Positions 52,572 through 60,253 of a stretch of 64,000 bases of DNA are shown here, piece by piece. The notes beneath the pieces are model-generated. The model had not been told where the DNA came from and ran no database searches. It saw only the letters and a list, made by a program, of their open reading frames with translations. Position numbers and translations under genes: made by a program. Positions within the stretch are counted from its first letter, which is position 1. Every line of letters starts with the position of its first letter. The stretch comes from Desulfosporosinus acididurans (lineage in GTDB: Bacteria > Bacillota > Desulfitobacteriia > Desulfitobacteriales > Desulfitobacteriaceae): NCBI RefSeq assembly GCF_001029285.1, contig NZ_LDZY01000001.1, positions 310,001-374,000 on the forward strand. Reading direction: 5' to 3'.

Positions 52572-52607
52572 CTCCCTAGTCAAGGTCTTAACCTTCTAAC
52601 TAGGGAG
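52572..52607. terminator. Terminator after the TSUP gene
   Basis: CTCCCTAGT/ACTAGGGAG with an inner AAGGT/ACCTT stem, followed by CTTTCT; a second hairpin TATAATCC/GGATTATA (52612-52641) adjoins the end of the VanW gene. Confidence 0.75.
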
Positions 52608-52647
52608 CTTTCTATAATCCCTCAATTATCTTGAAGGATTATAGAGA

Positions 52648-53763
52648 CTATTTAAAATCTTCATTGAAGATATCGGGGCGAACCGGATAGCCATCCGGTT
52701 GTTGAGCAGGGTGATTAGCATCAGCCACTCCAAATAGTCTTATTCTCAACCAATTTTCACCTGTAAGTGCGCTGACGAGAAGATAACCCTTCGTATCATT
52801 TTGAAAACGGAAGTCAAGCAAGCCATAGGCAACCGTTGCATCTTGACCCTTAGCAACATAGGATACCGGCAAAGAATGCATATGCCTTTCCACTACTTTC
52901 AGATTTGCCTCGCAAACCGCTTGAAATAAGGTACTGGAGTCTTGACATACGCCTCCTCCATCACCCTTTATCTCTTCCTGACCCACAAAAATATATGCTG
53001 GTCGATATCCTGCCGCCTCGGTACGTTCCCCAACTACTTTATTATAGGAAAAAACCTTTCCAGGAGCAATTAAGTAATTATTGATGGCATTAGCCGCTAA
53101 TCTTACATTTTTGGTTCGAGGAGCATCTTGAGGGTTGAAATAGGTAGTATAATCTCCTAAAACATCTTTTATCTTGTCGATTTCGACTGGAGTAGGCTGG
53201 ACCGGGATTTCTTGAACTAGTGCTTCAACTTGTTTGTTTACATGATCATTGGTAATTTTATGAAAAGTCGCATCAATATCTAGAGCTTGACCATTTTGGC
53301 CTGAAGTTTTTTCGAAATGCCGATTCAAATAAGAAATTGTTGCAGGAATCATGGGTTTATTAATTTGAGCCCCTATAGCCTTTAATTGAGAAACGATATC
53401 ATCTTGATCTAATTCGAGAACTGGATTCAAAACAGGTTTATGCATTAAACTTTGTAATACATCCAAGTACCATACCCCGGAAACGGGTGGGAATATCTGG
53501 TTTAACCAGTTATCAATTTTAGCGTAAAAACGTTCTAATTTTAAAGGAAAACTCTTCCCTTGATAGACAATAACATCGGGAATTTCCTTTTTTAATTCGG
53601 AAGCTATTTCAGCTCGATTCAAACCAGAAAAATTCCGGCCCCAAATTATTAAACCTGAAGGTGCGCGATCGTGTGTACTCGCATAAGTTGCAACGCTCCC
53701 CAAACTTAAAGTTACACATAATTGAACGAGTAACACAGTCAGAATGAACCCAGCCCTTTTCAT
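52648..53763 (-). CDS. VanW family protein
   Basis: 371 aa. Signal-anchor helix at residues 5-25, a putative peptidoglycan-binding-like region (about 90-180), then the VanW domain: VRLAANAINNYLIAPGKVFSYNKVVG, RPAYIFVGQEEIKGDGGGVCQDSSTLFQAV and VERHMHSLPV. Function unknown; VanW proteins are associated with the envelope of spore formers. Last gene of a three-gene operon with the PRC-barrel gene 14 bp upstream. Confidence 0.92.
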   Translation of the reverse strand: MKRAGFILTVLLVQLCVTLSLGSVATYASTHDRAPSGLIIWGRNFSGLNRAEIASELKKEIPDVIVYQGKSFPLKLERFYAKIDNWLNQIFPPVSGVWYLDVLQSLMHKPVLNPVLELDQDDIVSQLKAIGAQINKPMIPATISYLNRHFEKTSGQNGQALDIDATFHKITNDHVNKQVEALVQEIPVQPTPVEIDKIKDVLGDYTTYFNPQDAPRTKNVRLAANAINNYLIAPGKVFSYNKVVGERTEAAGYRPAYIFVGQEEIKGDGGGVCQDSSTLFQAVCEANLKVVERHMHSLPVSYVAKGQDATVAYGLLDFRFQNDTKGYLLVSALTGENWLRIRLFGVADANHPAQQPDGYPVRPDIFNEDFK

Positions 53764-53777
53764 TGTTTTTCAGTTCC

Positions 53778-54566
53778 TTAGTTTTTCTGTAAATGAGATG
53801 TGATTTCCATAAGGGTGCTGCGTGAAGTGATAAACGATATCATCTCCGGAGTAATCCGTTCACCCGCTCGCAAGACATTTCCGTTATCCAAAGCAATATC
53901 TTTCTCAACCATTTTGCCGATAAAATATTGCAGTTGGCGTTGTTCAAAAAGGTTAAACCCTTTATCCCCTTCTTCAACTTTAGCTGAAGTTACCTCTTGT
54001 ACACCTGTAGCGGGAGTTACCTCTTGTACACCTGTAGGTTCAGTAATGCTGTTGACTACAGGATCAACGTTGCTAAGTTGTTGCTTCTCTTTCTCCCCTT
54101 CTGCAGAAAATCCTTCAATAATGAGTAACTCTTTTCCTAAAGTTATGACTTTCTCGGCTCCGATCTCATGGACCTGTCCATTAGACTCGAAGATACAAGC
54201 AGAAATCCGTCCTGTTTCTTCATCGAGGAGTATTTCCGTTACTTCTCCAATCAACTGTCCTTTTTTGGTTAATACTTTTGTGCCTATAACTCTTGTATCA
54301 AGATTTAATAATTTTTGAGCCTCCGTATTTTGAGCAACATCTTGAATAACACCAGGGTTGGGAATTGTCATTGCAAATTCACCTATACCCAGAATATCTT
54401 TAAAGGCGATAATTTTCGCTCCCAAAAAATCTGTAGGCTGATCAACAATCACAAAGTCTAATGTTTTTTCTTGGGGATTAAGAACGATATCTTTTACAGC
54501 TCCTGCTTGAGTACCATCGGCAATACTAATAATCCTTAATCCAATAATTTCTTTCGTAGGTTTCAT
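53778..54566 (-). CDS. PRC-barrel domain protein
   Basis: 262 aa. Two PRC-barrel-like units: residues 1-75 (GLRIISIADGTQAGAVKDIVL) and 90-160 (GTKVLTKKGQLIGEVTEILLDEETGRI). A short tandem repeat (GVQEVTPAT/GVQEVTSA; 11-codon nucleotide repeat near 53990-54035) and a C-terminal segment follow. PRC barrels serve in RNA processing and as scaffolds for signalling. The function here is unknown. Starts behind GGGGGC; 19 bp from the upstream gene. Confidence 0.85.
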   Translation of the reverse strand: MKPTKEIIGLRIISIADGTQAGAVKDIVLNPQEKTLDFVIVDQPTDFLGAKIIAFKDILGIGEFAMTIPNPGVIQDVAQNTEAQKLLNLDTRVIGTKVLTKKGQLIGEVTEILLDEETGRISACIFESNGQVHEIGAEKVITLGKELLIIEGFSAEGEKEKQQLSNVDPVVNSITEPTGVQEVTPATGVQEVTSAKVEEGDKGFNLFEQRQLQYFIGKMVEKDIALDNGNVLRAGERITPEMISFITSRSTLMEITSHLQKN

Positions 54567-54585
54567 TTTAAAAACCAGCCCCCTA

Positions 54586-55770
54586 TTAATATAAATATTT
54601 CTCGAGATCTTCTTTCTTTAACCAGACCTCAAATTGAAATTGTAAATCCGAACTAAATTGCGGTCTATATTTCTGGGCGTAACCCATGATCCTAGAAATT
54701 GCGTAATAAGATTCCCCAATATTTTTCCAGAGCCAATAGCAATCAAGGATTAAATAAAATGCTATATCTGGCTTAGGTTCTAGACATAACGCTTGAAGAA
54801 AATAAACAGCTGCCTGAGCAAAATTCCCTGCAAATTTTTCGTTAAAGCCTAAGTTAAGAAGCTCATCTAAAGTTAATTGATCTAAATGCTCATCTAAATT
54901 TGCTTCTTTAGGTATCTCTTCTCCCATAACAGATTTTTCAGATACCTCGGTTTCCATTATCAGCTCTCCGAGGGCCTCGACTTCCTCTACCGGTTCTTCC
55001 GGCACCTCGGTTTCCATTATCGGTTCTTCGAGGGCCTCGACTTCCTCGACTGGTTCATCCGGCACCTCGGTTTCCATTATCGGTTCTTCGAGGGCCTCGA
55101 CTTCCTCTACCGGTTCTTCTGGCACCTCGGTTTCCATTATCGGTTCTTCAAGGGCCTCGACTTCCTCTACCGGTTCTTCTGGCACCTCGGTTTCCATTAT
55201 CGGTTCTTCAAGGGCCTCAACTTCCTCGACTGGTTTTCTTTCTTTCAGCACGTTGATCAATTCTATCCTAGAACTCTCTATACTATCGGTACTTTCAAAG
55301 GTGATGAATTCAGAAGGCTTTTGAATTTGTTGAGAACCGCTTTCCTTCCTATTACCTTCTGATTCACTAAAACTTTGATAGTCATTAAAAGGTTCTTTAT
55401 CATCATGAGGCCCATCGTTATCATTGATTTTAAGTCCTTTTAAACAAATACTTTGGTCTAGTAAATTCATAGGATTAAGATTAATTTGTTCATTTCTGAG
55501 GTCTCTATTCTCTGTTTCAGCATAGGCGTCTTTCTGGGAATTCGTATTCTGCTTTCTCACGATTTTCATAATACTCGGCCAAGCAGCGCCCGCGAATATG
55601 AGAATCGTGGTTAAAATCAACCATAGCCCTATTCGTCCAGACTGAAGGACAAAAGGGAAAACCATAACATCTCCACACAATAAGAAGGCTATTAGAATAG
55701 CACTTCTTTTGGTCAATCCCCAAGTATTTGCTCGAAAAGTGATAAAGGCTATGAATGGAAGACTTCCCAA
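54586..55770 (-). CDS. Membrane protein with acidic 20-residue tandem repeats
   Basis: About 394 aa. N-terminal hydrophobic region (two or three helices, to about residue 68), a hydrophilic linker, five near-identical acidic repeats of 20 residues (unit EEPIMETEVPEEPVEEVEAL), then a C-terminal helical part with TPR-like features (ETNF-type FAQAAVYFLQALCLEPKPD). The start is uncertain: TTG 55770 lacks a good ribosome site, whereas GGAGGGGGG lies further up and would serve an ATT or CTG start adding 8-9 residues to the first helix. First gene of the VanW operon; no family recognised. Confidence 0.78.
   Translation of the reverse strand: MGSLPFIAFITFRANTWGLTKRSAILIAFLLCGDVMVFPFVLQSGRIGLWLILTTILIFAGAAWPSIMKIVRKQNTNSQKDAYAETENRDLRNEQINLNPMNLLDQSICLKGLKINDNDGPHDDKEPFNDYQSFSESEGNRKESGSQQIQKPSEFITFESTDSIESSRIELINVLKERKPVEEVEALEEPIMETEVPEEPVEEVEALEEPIMETEVPEEPVEEVEALEEPIMETEVPDEPVEEVEALEEPIMETEVPEEPVEEVEALGELIMETEVSEKSVMGEEIPKEANLDEHLDQLTLDELLNLGFNEKFAGNFAQAAVYFLQALCLEPKPDIAFYLILDCYWLWKNIGESYYAISRIMGYAQKYRPQFSSDLQFQFEVWLKKEDLEKYLY
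54943..55236 (-). repeat. 60-bp tandem coding repeat, 4.9 copies
   Basis: The 60-bp period is visible directly, with only a few substitutions between copies (for example CTCTACCGG against CTCGACTGG). In frame with the membrane protein gene, encoding 20 acidic residues each. The near identity of units points to recent expansion or ongoing recombination. Confidence 0.95.
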
Positions 55771-55934
55771 AAAAACAATAACTTCATATGCCAGAATACG
55801 GGTCCCCCCTCCATCTGTACAATCCTTAATTAGATTCGACAGAAAATTACTTTCTCCTTCTTCTTTCAGCTATAGTTTGCTGGCATTCCAAGATAATAGC
55901 GAATTAATGTCATAATTTAAGATTTAGAAAGAAA

Positions 55935-55966
55935 AAAACCCCGCTGCTTTAAGAATGCGGAGTTTT
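55935..55966 (-). terminator. Terminator of the 48-aa membrane protein gene
   Basis: Minus strand AAAACTCCGC ... GCGGGGTTTT (one G-U pair) with a 12-nt loop and T run, 52 bp past the stop. Confidence 0.75.
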
Positions 55967-56017
55967 GGATTCATTCATTCTCTTATATTCTACTTTAAAT
56001 TGCCATAATTACCTGTA

Positions 56018-56164
56018 TCAGGCTTCTTGAGTCTGTGAAACAAAACCGCCATCAATAGGAACTTTACGGATAGATCTTAAAATTTGTACACCAGATGTTA
56101 CAACTACTGCGGTACAACTTAAAAGAAAAGAACCGATCATTACTGTTCCTACCCAAGTTAACAT
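56018..56164 (-). CDS. Small membrane protein, 48 aa
   Basis: One membrane helix in residues 4-30 (WVGTVMIGSFLLSCTAVVV), then a short basic tail RSIRKVPIDGGFV. AGGAG 9 nt before ATG and an intrinsic terminator after it support a real gene. No family recognised. The 180 bp upstream are very AT-rich with no other feature. Confidence 0.68.
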   Translation of the reverse strand: MLTWVGTVMIGSFLLSCTAVVVTSGVQILRSIRKVPIDGGFVSQTQEA

Positions 56165-56344
56165 ATACACACGCTCCTATAAATATATTAAATAGTTCCA
56201 TGTTTCACTTTAATAATAACAGATTACCCCCAAAAAGAAAAGTGATTGTATTCACTTTCTCAAAGTTTTACTCTTTTAAATATTTACTAAAATTTAACTT
56301 TTTGAAATTGTTTTTATATTTTTAAATTAAATATTACTCTTAAT

Positions 56345-56959
56345 CTATTCCCACACAAGTCCTTTATCTTCATATTTAACTTGATTTCTAGTGAAATCAG
56401 CTAACCATTTCAAGAATAAATCCGTTTGATTTTCCGGAACAGAGATTATGAAATGAATGAGCTCCAGGAATTCTTCATCGCGGATACGCCAATTCCGTTG
56501 CTCAAATTGATACTTCAATGAAGAATACCATTCGTAAGATAGAGATAATTGATATTGATGAAAAAGGGTCAATTGAACTAATTGACCCCCCTCAAAAACC
56601 TGTTTGGCAGTGCTGCCGTATGCTCTTGTCAGGCCTCCCGTACCGAGAAGTACTCCCCCAAAATACCTAACAACAACCAGTAAAACGTTCCAGAGGTTCT
56701 GATGTTTAAGAATGTCTAATACCGGACGCCCACCAGTACCCTGCGGCTCTCCGTCATCAGACGCTTTCTCTAAATTACCCTCGTGTAAACGATAAGCATA
56801 AACATAGTGTCGGGCATTTGGATAGTCTTGGCGAATTCCTTCCATAGCCTGATTAATTTGCTCTAGGGAATGAACAGGGGTTCCGATACCGATGAAACGT
56901 GATTTATCAATAGTTTGCTCAGATATTGTCTTTTGGGAAAGTGTATAAAAACCTTCCAT
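56345..56959 (-). CDS. yigZ: YigZ/IMPACT family protein (UPF0029)
   Basis: 204 aa. N-terminal UPF0029 domain with ARHYVYAYRL, DDGEPQGTGGRPVLD and VVVRYFGGVLLGTGGL (residues 50-115), then a DUF1949 domain. Translation-related function suspected from the eukaryotic IMPACT homologue. Starts 2 bp after the stop of the thioesterase gene, GAGG before ATG, so cotranslated. Confidence 0.94.
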   Translation of the reverse strand: MEGFYTLSQKTISEQTIDKSRFIGIGTPVHSLEQINQAMEGIRQDYPNARHYVYAYRLHEGNLEKASDDGEPQGTGGRPVLDILKHQNLWNVLLVVVRYFGGVLLGTGGLTRAYGSTAKQVFEGGQLVQLTLFHQYQLSLSYEWYSSLKYQFEQRNWRIRDEEFLELIHFIISVPENQTDLFLKWLADFTRNQVKYEDKGLVWE

Positions 56960-56961
56960 TA

Positions 56962-57351
56962 TTATATCCTCTGGTTTCGTTTTTGTGCCTTACTCAAAAA
57001 AGGTTCTGCTTCAATGATAAAGCGTTCATGTTTGCCAGAACCAATCTGTCCAGCTTCATCACTGGCTTCCACCCTAAAAACTAACCGCCTGCGATCAATT
57101 TCAATCAACTCAGCAGTGGCGGTTATTTTACAGCCTATAGGAGTTGCAGCAGAATGGGTAATCATTAAGGACGTCCCTACACTTGATTGCCCTTCAGACA
57201 ATTCAAAAGCATTCATTGCAGCCTGCTCCATAAGGGCTACCATGGCGGGTGTGGCAAATACTTCCAATCCCCCGCTGCCCATAGTCTTCGCAGTATTTGC
57301 TAAGGTTACAGTTGTTTCTGCTTGTCCTCGTGAACCGATATTAATTGTCAC
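56962..57351 (-). CDS. Hotdog-fold thioesterase (FlK-like)
   Basis: 129 aa hotdog-fold thioesterase resembling fluoroacetyl-CoA thioesterase: GSGGLEVFATPAMVALMEQAA with the Thr and Glu of the active site, SSVGTSLMITHSAATPIG with the conserved His. The physiological substrate is probably another short acyl-CoA. GTG start. First gene of a pair with yigZ. Confidence 0.87.
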   Translation of the reverse strand: MTINIGSRGQAETTVTLANTAKTMGSGGLEVFATPAMVALMEQAAMNAFELSEGQSSVGTSLMITHSAATPIGCKITATAELIEIDRRRLVFRVEASDEAGQIGSGKHERFIIEAEPFLSKAQKRNQRI

Positions 57352-57401
57352 TCGTCAAAACATCCTTTCCTCGGCGCTTTACGTTTATTTTATCATAAAA
57401 T

Positions 57402-57435
57402 AAAGTAGTGTGTGAAATTGTCACAACACTACTTT
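57402..57435 (-). terminator. Terminator after the 41-aa gene
   Basis: 10-bp stem AAAGTAGTGT/ACACTACTTT around a 14-nt loop, followed by TATTTTA on the minus strand. Confidence 0.8.
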
Positions 57436-57451
57436 AGCAGTGATCTCTTAT

Positions 57452-57577
57452 TTACATTTTAGCTAACCAATAGCCAATGTATCCTACGACTACAATTCCA
57501 ACCACATGCAAAACCCACCAACCTGTACGAAACGCCCCCCATGTCCCTAAATCCATTCGATCACGCAAATCGGCCAT
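57452..57577 (-). CDS. Small membrane protein, 41 aa
   Basis: Amphipathic N-terminus (MADLRDRMDLGTWGAF), then one membrane helix rich in Trp, Gly and Val (WWVLHVVGIVVVGYIGYWLA). AAAGGAT upstream of ATG. Starts 20 bp after the CBS gene stop and is followed by a terminator, so the two form a short operon. Unknown function. Confidence 0.7.
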   Translation of the reverse strand: MADLRDRMDLGTWGAFRTGWWVLHVVGIVVVGYIGYWLAKM

Positions 57578-57597
57578 TTACGCTTCATCCTTTCCGT

Positions 57598-58029
57598 TTA
57601 GTTCAAGTTCTGATGGGCGCCTTGAGAAATATCGCTTAGAGCATCCCCTGCTTCATTAACATGAATTTTTTCAATAGCCAAGTCTCCAATAGCAACAATA
57701 CCTACTAATCTATCTTGATCCACGACTGGAAGTCTTCTAATTTGATATTGAGACATTAAATCGGCTGCCTCATGAACGTCCTGATTGGAGGAAACACTAA
57801 CAACATTCTTACTCATAACATCTTGTACTACAGCTGTGTTATAATCTTTGCCGACTGCTATTACATTCAAAACGATATCTCGGTCTGTGATCATACCAAT
57901 TACTTTATTGTTATCACAAATTGGAATTGATCCAACATCATCTTTTTTCATTAAACGTGAAACTTCTGAAACCGTAGTTTTTGGTCCTACCCAATCAACA
58001 GTTCTTGTCATAACATCACATACCTTCAT
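57598..58029 (-). CDS. CBS-domain pair protein
   Basis: 143 aa from ATG 58029 with AGGAGGGG just upstream (frame open to 58107). Two CBS domains: MKVCDVMTRTVDWVGP...SIPICDNNKVIGMITDRDIVL and VQDVMSKNVVSVSSNQDVHEAA...RRLPVVDQDRLVGIVAIGDLA. CBS pairs bind adenine nucleotides and act as energy or ligand sensors. Stand-alone members are common in spore formers. Paired with the 41-aa membrane protein downstream. Confidence 0.93.
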   Translation of the reverse strand: MKVCDVMTRTVDWVGPKTTVSEVSRLMKKDDVGSIPICDNNKVIGMITDRDIVLNVIAVGKDYNTAVVQDVMSKNVVSVSSNQDVHEAADLMSQYQIRRLPVVDQDRLVGIVAIGDLAIEKIHVNEAGDALSDISQGAHQNLN

Positions 58030-58142
58030 AGTTATGCCCCTCCTAAAAATTATTATTTGAACGAGATTAGTATGTTCATTCTCATTAAAACCATGCCCGA
58101 TTATCAAGAATAATCATTACTTATTTTTTACAAAAAATAAAA

Positions 58143-58163
58143 AGAGCCGCAAAACACAGCTCT
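58143..58163 (-). terminator. ubiE terminator
   Basis: Minus strand AGAGC/GCTCT stem with an 11-nt loop followed by TTTTATTTTTTG, 74 bp past the methyltransferase stop. Confidence 0.65.
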
Positions 58164-58236
58164 GTTAGCTCCCCATATTGTTCAATCAAGGAAGCAGATT
58201 TTAACTATCAAATTTTAGAAACTTCCAAAGCACAGT

Positions 58237-58959
58237 CTACAAGCGTGGTTTTGTTCCAGCTATAATAGCCACCACACCGCCAGCCAAATTGATGTACTTA
58301 GTATCTCTCAAACCACATTCGGAGAAAATTCTAGTAAGTTGTTGCTGTGCAGGAAATTCTACTGCTGAGTCATGTAAATATTGATAAGCACTTGCCTTCT
58401 TGGCCCAAATTTGCCCCATCAACGGAACTAACTTATCAAAATATAACCAATAAGCTTGTTTAAAACCGGGGCATGTTGGCTTAGCCATATCTAAGGAAAC
58501 GACCTTCCCGCCAGGCTTAACGACTCGGATCATTTCCTGGATGCCTTTTCTTAGATTTGGTAAATTTCGCAGTCCCCATCCTACCGTAACCCCATCGAAA
58601 GTACTCTCTGGAAAAGGAAGTTCCATGGCATCTCCCTGAATAAATTGAATTCGCCCTTTTTCTTCCGATTGAGCAAGTGTCTGTTGGGCTACATCAAGCA
58701 TTTTTTGCGAGAAATCTAAGCCAATCACCTTACCTTCTCTTCCGACCGTTTTACCCAATTCCAAGGAAAATTGTCCAGTCCCGCAACAAACATCAAGAAT
58801 AGTCATACCTGGTTTGGCGCCGACTTGCTGAACTGCAATCCGCCGCCAACGTTTGTCCATTCCCAAGCTCATTAAGCTATTCATCAAATCATAATGCCCA
58901 GCAATCGAATTAAATGTTTCTTGAACATAAGCAGCTTTATCTTTACCTGAAAAATCCAT
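58237..58959 (-). CDS. ubiE: Demethylmenaquinone methyltransferase
   Basis: 240 aa SAM-dependent methyltransferase (UbiE/MenG), last step of menaquinone synthesis. VQETFNSIAGHYDLMNSLMSLGMDKRWR at the start, SAM motif I LDVCCGTGQFSLEL (residues 56-69), DAMELPFPESTFDGVTVGWGLRNL with the UbiE signature, and RVVKPGGKVVSLDMAKP. GGGAG before ATG. Complements mqnA elsewhere in the window. Confidence 0.95.
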   Translation of the reverse strand: MDFSGKDKAAYVQETFNSIAGHYDLMNSLMSLGMDKRWRRIAVQQVGAKPGMTILDVCCGTGQFSLELGKTVGREGKVIGLDFSQKMLDVAQQTLAQSEEKGRIQFIQGDAMELPFPESTFDGVTVGWGLRNLPNLRKGIQEMIRVVKPGGKVVSLDMAKPTCPGFKQAYWLYFDKLVPLMGQIWAKKASAYQYLHDSAVEFPAQQQLTRIFSECGLRDTKYINLAGGVVAIIAGTKPRL

Positions 58960-59078
58960 ATACTTACTCCCATTCTTAACTTCATACTCTCCATAGTATT
59001 AGATATTCCTATAAATAATACGCGATGGAATAGGTGTTGTCTAGCTGTCCAGGTATTAGCAGTGCAATTGGGGAACAA

Positions 59079-59174
59079 AGTGAACTCATCCAGCTACTGC
59101 TGAAGCCCATAACTAATGTGATCGCGGGAACCGCTTCCACTTGAAGAAGTGGCAATCTTACAAGTGGATCAAAA
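59079..59174 (-). repeat. Palindromic dispersed element, copy F (inverted, diverged)
   Basis: Read on the minus strand: TTTTGATCCACTTGTAAGA, then CCACTTCTTCAAGTGG hairpin and GGTTCCC, ending GGCTTCAGCAGTAGC...GATGAGTTCACT. Both ends align with copy A over about 96 bp, but stems have drifted, so this is an older copy. It lies between the ubiE and TetR-type genes. Confidence 0.65.
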
Positions 59175-59257
59175 TCCGTTTTCGTAAAAAAAAGAAGGAT
59201 TTGCTTAGGCATTTCCTTCTTGAAACTTCTAATGCATTTTTAACCAAAATATCCGCC

Positions 59258-59851
59258 TTAATTGCCATCTCGGATTCTGAAAGCCCCGCACATAAGATCG
59301 AAGGCGGTATCTTCCAAATCTTCCAGAGCTCTTGGCTTTTTAGAGATAACCCAATCACTGACCATAGCATCGAGAGTCCCAAAAAGCATTTGACGTCCAA
59401 CCACGATGTCAGGCAACGCAAATTCGCCATTTTTAACTCCTTCAGTCAAAACTTGCTCGATGCAATGAAAATATTCGCGCAAGGGTCCGGATATTGCTTC
59501 TCTAATCTTTGGATTTGATTGCCTCAACTCAATTTGAGTAAACATAGCTAAGGATCGATTTTCCTGCATATATCGCAAATGGGTCTTAATAATACGTAAT
59601 AATCGTTCCTTTGCGGTTTGACATTTTTCAATTTCTTGAAGGACCTCGATTATAAACTTCCCCATTCGTTCTGTAAATAGACTAATAAGAATATCCTCTT
59701 TATTCTTAAAATAGAGGTAGATTGTTCCATCGGCAACTCCGGCCAGTTTAGCAATTTTAGATATCTGACTATTGAAAAAACCATATTCTGCAAATGCCTC
59801 AGTTGCCGCATCAAGAATGGCTTGATACTTTTCTTCTCGGGGTCTACTCAT
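59258..59851 (-). CDS. TetR/AcrR family transcriptional regulator
   Basis: 197 aa. Helix-turn-helix in residues 8-55 (AILDAATEAFAEYGFFNSQISKIAKLAGVADGTIYLYFKNKEDIL), then a helical ligand domain with RLLRIIKTHLRYMQENRSLAMFTQIELRQSNP. The C-terminal region follows the FadR/YsiA type, which responds to long-chain acyl-CoA, but no fatty acid genes are adjacent. Target genes unknown. Confidence 0.92.
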   Translation of the reverse strand: MSRPREEKYQAILDAATEAFAEYGFFNSQISKIAKLAGVADGTIYLYFKNKEDILISLFTERMGKFIIEVLQEIEKCQTAKERLLRIIKTHLRYMQENRSLAMFTQIELRQSNPKIREAISGPLREYFHCIEQVLTEGVKNGEFALPDIVVGRQMLFGTLDAMVSDWVISKKPRALEDLEDTAFDLMCGAFRIRDGN

Positions 59852-59945
59852 CAGGAACTAAGCTCCCTTCAATCAGTAGTAAACTCACCAGCCAATAGTT
59901 AGATCATACCATATTTCTCAATATTCATAAATACTTCATGGTAAC

Positions 59946-60224
59946 TTAACTACGGCTTAGAGATTTACCCCGTTCAGTAAGTACCCAGAAGGAGTAAGTT
60001 TCAGGAGAAGCAAATCCGCATCCTTCGCAATGACTACTGCACTCATTGGAACTACAGCCCGCACCGCAAGTCTGTCCATAGATTTGCTTGCGAATATAGC
60101 CCATATGTTCCATTTGTTCTAGGGCACTTTCAAGTTCTCTCGGCGAAGAATTTAATTCTTGAGCCAGCTGCGTCATTGATAACGATTCTTGACGGGCTAA
60201 GACATTTAAAATTCCGGTTAGCAT
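59946..60224 (-). CDS. FeoC-like regulator with Cys cluster
   Basis: 92 aa from ATG 60224 (GGAGGTGG upstream; the frame is open to 60296). Winged-helix part MLTGILNVLARQESLSMTQLAQELNSS, then a cysteine-rich loop CGAGCSSNECSSHCEGCGF with six cysteines, then an LTERGK C-terminal helix. FeoC proteins are small winged-helix partners of FeoB, often with Fe-S cysteines. It directly follows feoB (29-bp gap). Six rather than four cysteines is notable. Confidence 0.84.
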   Translation of the reverse strand: MLTGILNVLARQESLSMTQLAQELNSSPRELESALEQMEHMGYIRKQIYGQTCGAGCSSNECSSHCEGCGFASPETYSFWVLTERGKSLSRS

Positions 60225-60253
60225 CGAGACCACCTCCAGGGAGAAATAATCAG

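Noticed and set aside
54943-55236. Regular 60-bp repeats as a possible CRISPR array
   Set aside because: Units are contiguous without unique spacers and lie in frame in a coding gene.
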